The notes under the pieces were generated by a model. The model was not told where the DNA came from. It saw only the letters and a program-made list of their open reading frames with translations, and did no database searches. From positions 21,894,501 to 21,958,500 of the forward strand of contig NC_092323.1 of the NCBI RefSeq assembly GCF_036785885.1: a stretch of 64,000 nucleotides of DNA, given 5' to 3'. Of the stretch, positions 56,588 through 64,000 are shown piece by piece (position 1 is the first letter of the stretch; each line of letters opens with the position of its first letter). Origin of the DNA: Coffea arabica (lineage: Eukaryota > Streptophyta > Magnoliopsida > Gentianales > Rubiaceae). The position numbers and the translations under genes were made by a program.

Positions 56588-58380
56588 TGACAAAGGTTCA
56601 AATCCCTGGAAATTCAAATGCAGAATACAGAACATATCCATGCATACATGCAGGATCAAGGCTTTTGGTTGGGCACTTGGACAACAAACCAATTGGCAGA
56701 GCCTACTCTTCGGCCTTAGTACCAGCCTATACAATTTGATCGATAATTTGATATCATTATGCTGACCTTGTCTACAATTCAACTAATTACCCTTCCTATC
56801 CCTACTTTAAAAAAAAAAAAAACTATATACAATACCATGCCGCTCAATTTGACAACGTTTGTGTTTTTCCGTTTCTATTTGTTATGAATGAAATAGAACG
56901 CTTATTTTACATTAAGGAAATACATAACATAAACTTGTTTGGTGCATAATTTAAACATTAAAAAGTAATTATATTTACTTGGACAATACCATCTGTTGGG
57001 TGAAAAAATGATATGAATGATTTTTAAAGCTGACGAAATGTTAAAGTTAGCGTATAAGTAAATATGGATTGGGCTACTACGCTCAACCCAAATAGTAATA
57101 TCAAATCAAATAGTTAATAGGCTTTCATACTTTTACCTGTTCAAAACAAATAAAATTATATGAAATTTGTCTCGTTATAGATTAATTTTTTATACACTGG
57201 CAGTGTATACACTTTCATCGTTAAATGCATGATACATAATCAGAATTTGAATTTAAAATTTAAATTTTGCATATGAGTCATGCATCCAACCATGATAGTG
57301 TATACATTGTCAACGTATATAAGATTAACACATTTATTAAATGAATTTTTAACGAGTGCCTATTGGATACTTGTTAACACACCTAAAATTTCCCTTATTT
57401 ACTGTGTATATATACATACTAACAATTATTACTCTCTCTTGCATTTATATACTTTTCTTGTCTAATCTTACCTATCCTCCCTTGTATTTATTTACTTTTC
57501 TTAATTAATATTATATTTTCAAAAATATAACACTTGAAATATATCTTAACAAGGATTGGGCACCCATTAGACAGATCCTTGTTAAATAACATATTACTTA
57601 AAGCACTATTCTTTTAATTAAATAATATCAAATTGAAAAGTTAGTAAATATATTTAGTAAATTAATAAATTTGGTATTTTTGCTTATATATTATATAAAA
57701 CATTTTAAAATCTTAAAAATATGTTATTTTTCAAGAAAATTTTAGTTAACCAATTCTTGGCCAAAAACCATATTTGAAAAAATGGATGGGGATTAGACCT
57801 TACATATGTGAGCTTTTGATGGGTCGAGTTTGGCCATAAAATGAGATTTTTCCCTGGTGTTGACTTTAAGCTCATCCAAGCCCGACTTAGAAAGGGTGAT
57901 AAATTTGATGCTTATATGAGCTTTGTTAGCTTGATCTTTTCAACGTATGTCTTCTATCAAGGAACAAAATCTTTGGCAAAGCCACTTTTTAACATGGCGA
58001 TTTTTATCATTGCAAAAGATAACTCTCATTTGGGGCGTATTCTTCTGGGTTTTTCGATCTACATGTTACTTTAGTTGTTCAAATTAATTGGTTCCTTTAT
58101 CTTAGAGCTTTTTAACGAGGTGTTGTGCGACGACTCTAGCATCACATGGTTTCATTCAATTTTAAAGCAATTTGGATTGACCCAGGAAAAAGATACAAAA
58201 GGAAGGGGTCAACAAAATAGACGAACTGACACAAATGATTAAAGACTTACAAATGAGAGTGGAGAATGTGGAAAAGCACATGATTATGAATCACCAAATA
58301 GATAAAATCAAGATGAACAAAGACACATGTGATGAAACAGCCTAGATAGCAGGAACGTAGTAGTATATGTAAAGACAACA
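56588..58380. other. AT-rich spacer
   Basis: The first 30 bases (GACAAAGGTTCAAATCCC) look like the B box of a tRNA-derived element split by the copia insertion. Beyond that no gene is supported. 57841-58074 is open for 77 codons with hydrophobic segments (MRFFPGVDFKLIQARL at the start), but no family is recognised. Confidence 0.35.
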
Positions 58381-58411
58381 ATGTTTTGACTATAGGAAGA
58401 AGTATACGTAA

Positions 58412-58490
58412 GGCCTGTGACCTTGACCCACCCCTTAGAAAGGAATTTTTCATCGATCCTGACCCACCCCATAGTAAGGGATTTTTTCAT
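58412..58490. repeat. Short tandem pair with TGACCCACCCC
   Basis: CTTGACCCACCCCTTAGAAAGGAATTTTTCAT (about 58420) is repeated with changes as CCTGACCCACCCCATAGTAAGGGATTTTTTCAT (about 58458), period about 38. Confidence 0.6.
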
Positions 58491-58952
58491 TAGTGAACGC
58501 GAGATCAATGTCAACAAAATTAGATCCATGTTTTTGGTGGCCAAATTGACATTGGATTTAAAAGTTTGACAAAAAATTTCTATTAGATTTTTTTTTTTTT
58601 AAAAAAAGCCCAACTTAGACCAAATTAATGGTGAATGGGCTGGGTTTGGCCAAAATAAGTGTTAAGCCGACCGAGTAGGATTATGTGTGGTAAGGTAACA
58701 TTATAAATAATGGTTGAGTGAAGATGAAATGAAGCAATTTACAATCTTAATTTTTTACTTTTAAATTTTTGTCGAACAAGGGAAGAAAAGTCATCTTCAA
58801 TCAAAGATAAGTAGGGAACTACTGTTGATTCTTTTTTTTAAAGCCATCTTCAATGAAAGCAAGTGTAATTAGTTCTAATTTGTGGGCAATATTATGAAAA
58901 GGATTGTCTGAGAAAATGGAAGGGAAAAGCAAAAAAATAAAATAAAATTGGC

Positions 58953-59122
58953 GCAATAGAAATTTGGCATGTTGTTTCTTGTTTCTCTCATATTGTTTTA
59001 GTCAAGTATACAAATACATCATTGAAAGGGAAAAAAAATCGCAGCAGAAATTTGGCATATTATTTCTTGTTATTCTCATATTATTTTAGTCAAGTATATA
59101 AGTACATTATTGAAAGAAAGGA
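58953..59122. repeat. Tandem duplication, about 90-bp unit
   Basis: AGAAATTTGGCAT.TT.TTTCTTGT...CTCATATT.TTTTAGTCAAGTATA..A.TACAT.ATTGAAAG occurs twice (about 58967-59030 and 59045-59118); a third fragment TTTAAGTACATTATCGAAAG is at about 59186. Confidence 0.65.
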
Positions 59123-59909
59123 TAAAATGGGTAAGATGTCTGGGAAACTTTAGAGGCTTGAAGTTTGATTACTAATACAAGTATTTAAGTACATTATCGA
59201 AAGAAATTACATTATGAACGTAATTCAAGTGCTACTATGATATTGCCATTCCAATAGTCCCCAGAAAACAAATAATTGCATAGATTTTGATATGAACAAA
59301 ATTATTTTTAAATATTTAGAATCCAGATTTACCCAAATATAGAGAGTAAGCACATAATGATAAGTCACTTGGTGCAAACAGATTAGAGTTGCTTCTATAT
59401 GATGATTGTCAAATTCACCAAAAATTAGTTACTGTTATCACTAAAAATTTTGTAGTATTAGCAAGATCATGTCAAACCTTAGACAATGATTAATCAATGA
59501 AAATCTTAGTTTAAACTAAAAGATGGAGGTTGCATTGAAAATCTAAAATTATAACAGAGAACAAAAATTTAAGAGTAAAAGAACTACAACTAGCACAAAC
59601 TCCGATTCAAGTGGAAGTGAGTTCTTCAATTCCTCGATTAATCATAGACACCAAAATCACTATTTTTGCATCAATAAAGTGGCCAAAAATTACTTACAGA
59701 TGAAGTAAATCATAATCTTCCTTGTGTTCATTAATTGAAGCCCAACACCTAAATTAATTTTATATTATCAATCAATTTGGTATTAAGTAAATAGTAATGT
59801 TGATTTCAACAAAAAATTAATGTGTACTTTGATGAACACAAGGACAAAATGGAAAATTGTTTAAAGGTTTTGATGTGCACTTTATATATGTCTGGATACT
59901 TTTTGTACA

Positions 59910-60358
59910 AGTACTCTTCACACGGTTGTCAATTAATTTGTGCTAGTTATTAAATAAAATTTCATAGATGGTTTCACAGAGAAAGATAATATATGACAAA
60001 TTGAATTTATCCAACCTTATCTATTAGAAGAGAATTATCTTTCCTTCATTGATTAGCAATGTGCACTTTGATAAAACCCGACGATAAAATAGAGAAATTA
60101 CTAAAGGTCTTCATGTTACGACAACGAGACATCGCAATATTACAATTTTCTTTTATGTAGCTTGAATAACTTTACTTCAATTTGAGGTCAAATAAACATT
60201 TTTCCTATACAGAATGTGGTACTCACAAGTTTGGGTACTCTTTATCCAAGTACTTTTCTTACAGTTGTTAATTAATTTATGCTGGTGATTAAATAAATTT
60301 TCATAGATGGTGTCTTAATAAAGATAGTAATTGACAAATTGAATTTATTCAACCTCTA
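59910..60358. repeat. Diverged duplication, period about 330 bp
   Basis: GTACTCTTCACACGGTTGTCAATTAATTTGTGCT...TTTCATAGATGGTTTC...GACAAATTGAATTTATCCAACCT (59910-60020) recurs with substitutions at about 60248-60355. No coding frame in or between the units. Confidence 0.6.
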
Positions 60359-60886
60359 GGATACATATTGAAAAGGCTGAATAGAAAGTTGCCCCTCTAT
60401 AATATAGATTTAGTCGCAAAATGCCCTCTGTAATTATAAAACAAACAGATTACCCCCTACAAACAAATAGTCAAACAAGTAGGGTGATTTTGCGTGAATG
60501 AGAAGTATGAAAAAACATTTATATCCTTGGACAAATAATGCTTTGATAGTTTTAACTTAGACAGTGATATTATTATATAGTTTTAGTTAAAAACATTGTA
60601 GTGTCAAAGAAATAGTGTTAGAATTGTAGAAGTAATTATAGAAATTATATATGTATTTTATTAAAAAAAATTTAATGGATTTTTATTATAATTTGTGATA
60701 TTTATATATTTTTATAAGAAAAACCAACATATTTAAACATAAAAAATTATTAATAAGGACAGACAAGGAAAAGTGAGAGTATAATTAGTAATTAGAATTG
60801 AGGATCTCCTCGAAAAAAATAGCCTTCTCTCTTCACTAAGAAAAATTCCTTTTTTTAGCAAGTTTAGGGTTCAGCATCTTGGCGGC

Positions 60887-62392
60887 ATGGCAGCCGAGGC
60901 TAGCCCTCTACCTCTGGGTGGAGATGGAGGGCACCAGACTTCCACCACTTCCCCCACGTTTCAAAAGAAGGCCTTCTCTGAGTTGTTCGCGCAAGGGTCG
61001 CCGGCGGAGATTGCGAAAGTTCAGGCGTCACTTACTACCCATCGTGGAGAGCCGGCTGTCGTCTTCAAGGCTAATGACATAGCAGCGGTGGCTAATCCTT
61101 TTCGTTACACTTTGGTTGGGAAGTTTTCCAAAGGTCGCCCCTTGTTGCCAGATCTGCGCAAATTTTTCTCTACGCTTGATTTGAAGGACATGATTTCTGT
61201 GGGTCTACTGGACACCAGGCATGTGTTGCTGAGATTCCATGGTGAAGCAGATTTTCTTCGGGTCTGGTCTAGGAGCCTGTGGTATGTGTATGGTCGTCCC
61301 ATGAGCGTGTTCAAATGGACGTCTAAATTCCATGTGGATAGAGAATCATCTCTTGTGCCTGTTTGGTTTCGATTGCCCAAGTTACCGATTCATTTATTTG
61401 CTAAACCTTGTCTTTTTCACATCGTTTCTTGCTTGGGTAACCCCCTATTTGTGGACACGGCAACATCTTCCTTTTCTCGGCCAAACGTAGCGCGGGTTTG
61501 TGTCGAAGTAGATCTGTTAAAAACACTTCCAATGAGGGTCTGGGTTGATATGGGAGATGGGGATGGTTTTTGGTAGGCTTTGATCCCAGAGCATCTCCCG
61601 AAGTATTGCGGTCACTGCTATCGCCAAGGCCATGACGACATTCACTGCCATGTCAAGCACCCTGACTTGCGTGTGACCAAGATTCAGCGGCAAGTGGCGG
61701 AAGCGAAACCGTTGCGTGGACAGGGCTCTGCAGAGCGTGGGGAGTTGATTGGGATGTCTGCTAGGGTGGATCAGGTTGGTACGGCACAAGACGTGGGTGA
61801 GGGGCAGCAGGACGTGGGGGAGGGGCAGCCAGAGCAGGTGGTTGTCGCTGAGAGGGAGCAACTCCAATCACAGCAGCAGTCTTGGGATGCGGCTACGCTC
61901 GTGGAGGCTGGGATTGCTTCTGCTGCTGATGCAATCATCCACAAGCTGGCAGACCAGGTGGCTCACGAATCTGTGGAGGTGCGCAAGGAGGATATGCAGG
62001 TTGAGGGATCGGATTTGTTCGATAAAACTGGCGAGTTGCGGGTAGGAAGGACGACTATGGGTGCTAGTTTAGATGAGGAAGGGGAGATAAGCGCTGGGGA
62101 GGGGACGGGCTTGCTTGAAACACATAGTCAGGTCTCGGGGGGGAGGCATGGGTATGATGCAGAACTGGAAGGTAGGTCGGAAGGTAGGTTGGAGATTGTC
62201 TTACCACAGGTTACAGCTGCTGTTGTGCGAGGGAATGGGGACCTGGTCAGGTTACAGGGAGAGGCCTGTGATGTGGGGAGATGTGCACCTGATGCTGGTG
62301 AAGCACTAGTTGCTATTCCTTCGAGAGATCAGACGGTGGTTTCGAGCAGTAATGAGGAGACTCAGCCTCCAGTGGGCAATTTGTCTCCATGA
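60887..62392 (+). pseudogene. LINE ORF1: DUF4283 plus CCHC zinc-knuckle RNA-binding protein, one stop
   Basis: Nucleic-acid-binding ORF1 protein of plant LINEs. The frame starts at ATG 60887 (MAAEASPLPLGG). A DUF4283 domain is at residues about 50-200 (FRYTLVGKFSKGRP, VLLRFHGEADFLRVW, WTSKFHVDRESSLVPVWFRL split by short gaps), then VCVEVDLLKTLP. TAG at 61574-61576 replaces the Gln/Glu expected after FW; the same frame continues with HLPKYCGHCYRQGHDDIHCH, a C-x2-C-x4-H-x4-C knuckle (about 61600-61645), and a long low-complexity acidic/Gln-rich tail to TGA 62390-62392. Total span 501 codons. ORF2 follows 178 bp downstream. Confidence 0.8.
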
Positions 62393-62570
62393 TATGCTAG
62401 AAAACTTGTGTGTATACGGGAGAGGAATTTTGTGTCAGCGGCTGGGGCTCTTGATAGTTCGGTGGTAGTTCAGAAGCACAAACAAAAAGGTGTTCGTGCT
62501 CATTTTCCGTCTGACAGACAATTGCGTTCTAAATTGGTAAATTCGCAGAATTCCTTCCATGCTCTTCTAA

Positions 62571-64000
62571 ATGATTAAGGGACTTTTTTGGAATATTCGA
62601 GGCATTTCTAAAGCTCCGAAATTGAGAAGGATTAAACAGTTGATTCGCATACATAATCTTCAATTCTTGGCCCTTTGTGAGCCTTGGTTAAAGGTTGACA
62701 AAGCTGAACGATACACGTACAAATTAAATTTTCAAGGTTTGGTGCATAATACGGAGGGTTCGATATGGTTTTTCTTCAAAGAACCTTTTTCAGGTTTGAT
62801 TATTGGAGAGAGTTCCCAGCATGTGTCTGTGCGGTTATCCCATGAGCACTTTCCGGGATCTCAATTGGTGGTATTCTTTGTGCATGCGCGATGTACTCCT
62901 GACGAGAGGTGTGAGCTCTGGGAGGGTTTATTGCTGGATAACCCAGGTTCTGTGGCATGACTTGTTGGGGGCGATTTCAATATAATTCTAGATGCTGAGG
63001 AGAAGAAAGGGGGTCGGGCTTTTGACCCGATGGAAGCTATGGAGTTTAAGGATTTTATCGATGAGGCGAATCTCACAGATGTTGGTTTTTCTGGAGCTCG
63101 CTTTACCTAGTGTAACAATAGGCACGGCAGGGCAAGAATTTGGAAGAGATTGAATCGGGTTTTGGTGAATGAGGGATGTCTGGACTCGGGATTGGCTTTG
63201 GCGGTATCTCATCTAGCCAGGGAGTCATCTGATCATGCTCCGCTCCTTATGTCTATCTCCACCAGACTGGATAATAAACCGCAGCCTTTTAGGTTTCTTC
63301 ATTTTTGGACGGGGCATGAGGATTTCTTGCCAATGGTTCGGGACTCCTGGGGGCAGCCGTGTTCTGGCTCTCCTCTGTAAGTTCTTTGTTGCAAATTAAA
63401 GCGGCTTAGGGGCGCTATACAAGCGTGGAATAGGGAGGCCTTCGGGGATATATTTCAGGCAGTTAGGCAGAAGGAAGAGGAGGTGCGGTTTGCGGAGTTA
63501 CGGGTGGAAAGTGATGAATCTGACGATGCTAGGGTGAATTTACATCTTGCTCAAGGTCGGTTGCGTGCTGCCTTGAGAGTGGAGGAGAGTTTTTGGGAGC
63601 AGAAGGCTCGGGTGAGGTGGCTTCAGGAGGGAGACCGCAATACAAAGTTTTTTCATTCTGTGGTCAGACATAGAACGGTACGGTCGATCATTCACAAGAT
63701 TAGAAATGGCCGAGGAGGATGGGCTGAGTCGGAGGGGGAGATAGGTGCCGAGGCAGTGCAGTACTTTGAGGATCTGTTTACAGCTCCACATATAGCATCC
63801 TCTTATAGTCTGCTTAAGCATGTCCCAAAGATTTTGACAGCTGAGGAGAATGAATTGTTGGAGCAGGTGCCCTCTGAGGAGGAGATTCGTAGTACAGTGT
63901 TTGCGATGGATAGGGATAGTGCACCGGACCCAGATGGATATACGGGTAAATTTTTCACGGCCGCTTGGTCAGTTATCGGTGAGGATGTGGTTAGAGCAGT
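62571..64000 (+). pseudogene. LINE ORF2: endonuclease and start of reverse transcriptase, three stops, partial
   Basis: AP-type endonuclease nicks target DNA and RT copies the RNA into it. One frame throughout: WNIRGISKAPKLRRIK (Asn of the active site, 62592), CEPWL (Glu), GDFNIILD (about 62967), SSDHAPLLM (about 63228), then the linker AWNREAFGDIF, WLQEGDRNTKFFH (about 63620), and the RT entry motif DSAPDPDGYTGKFF (about 63918), where the family usually has SAPGPDG. Stops lie at 62958 (TGA), 63108 (TAG, where Trp is usual: FT-stop-CNN) and 63378 (TAA). The frame is open at base 64000, so RT motifs with the YADD box are outside. Confidence 0.85.

Larger units (their letters stand above)
60790..64000 (+). 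mobile_element. Plant LINE (non-LTR retrotransposon), 5' part, cut by window end
   Basis: 5' leader from about 60790, ORF1 (60887-62392) and ORF2 (62571 onward) with endonuclease and the start of RT. The order and the DUF4283/CCHC type of ORF1 fit plant L1-type LINEs. The copy is not 5'-truncated but carries four premature stops and no frameshift that I can see; the rest, including RT core and tail, is outside the window. Confidence 0.85.

Noticed and set aside
1..64000. CRISPR arrays, bacterial operons, rRNA or complete tRNA genes.
   Set aside because: None seen; the window is plant nuclear DNA, and tRNA-like boxes occur only in SINE-like repeats.

Overview
The window looks like repeat-rich, AT-rich nuclear DNA of a flowering plant, most likely a eudicot; I cannot name the species. 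The evidence is plant-type Athila (Ty3), SIRE-like copia, DUF4283-type LINE and RepHel Helitron elements carrying an RPA70-like gene and B3 (REM) domains, tRNA-derived SINEs with poly(A) tails, and many GT-AG introns. I found no intact host gene. Almost every recognisable protein belongs to a mobile element, and most are broken.

Layout. 1-2499: 5' end of a minus-strand, probably non-autonomous Athila-like element (gag remnant, PBS, LTR). 2750-5447: minus-strand solo LTR. 6288-6983: an LTR-like fragment abutting a Helitron. 6984-15363: Helitron with a decayed Rep/helicase, a ten-exon RPA70-like gene open except for one stop, a B3-domain gene fragment, and a 3' hairpin with CTAG. 15364-22842: T-rich degenerate repeats and unrecognised DNA ending in a second Helitron-type 3' terminus. 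23.15-24.02 kb: tandem duplication. 24441-28191: solo LTR with a perfect CTATT target duplication, same family as the one at 2750. 28.3-29.3 kb: SINE-like copies. 29891-43094: a 13.2-kb Athila-type retrotransposon with 1586-bp LTRs (about 1.1% diverged) and GATAT target duplications, inserted into an older RNase H-like reading frame. 43.2-52.7 kb: AT-rich DNA with a 325-bp direct repeat around an AT-rich insertion, a long-TIR MITE and two orphan exon-like frames. 52693-56582: a 3.9-kb gag-only copia element with 871-bp LTRs and ATCAC target duplications. 56.6-60.8 kb: AT-rich spacer with small duplications. 60.8 kb to the end: a LINE with ORF1 and ORF2, each kept in one frame but cut by stops, running off the window.

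How the parts relate. The Athila and copia copies keep the cis signals for mobility (LTRs, PBS, PPT) but lack intact enzymes, so they probably moved using proteins from related elements. The Helitron also lost its Rep/helicase, while its RPA gene stayed almost open. The most unusual signals are a repeated hairpin-plus-purine-tract module in the Athila 3' region, with compensatory stem changes, and the 325-bp duplication at 46.9-48.9 kb. Coordinates of introns, LTR ends and terminal motifs were read by eye.
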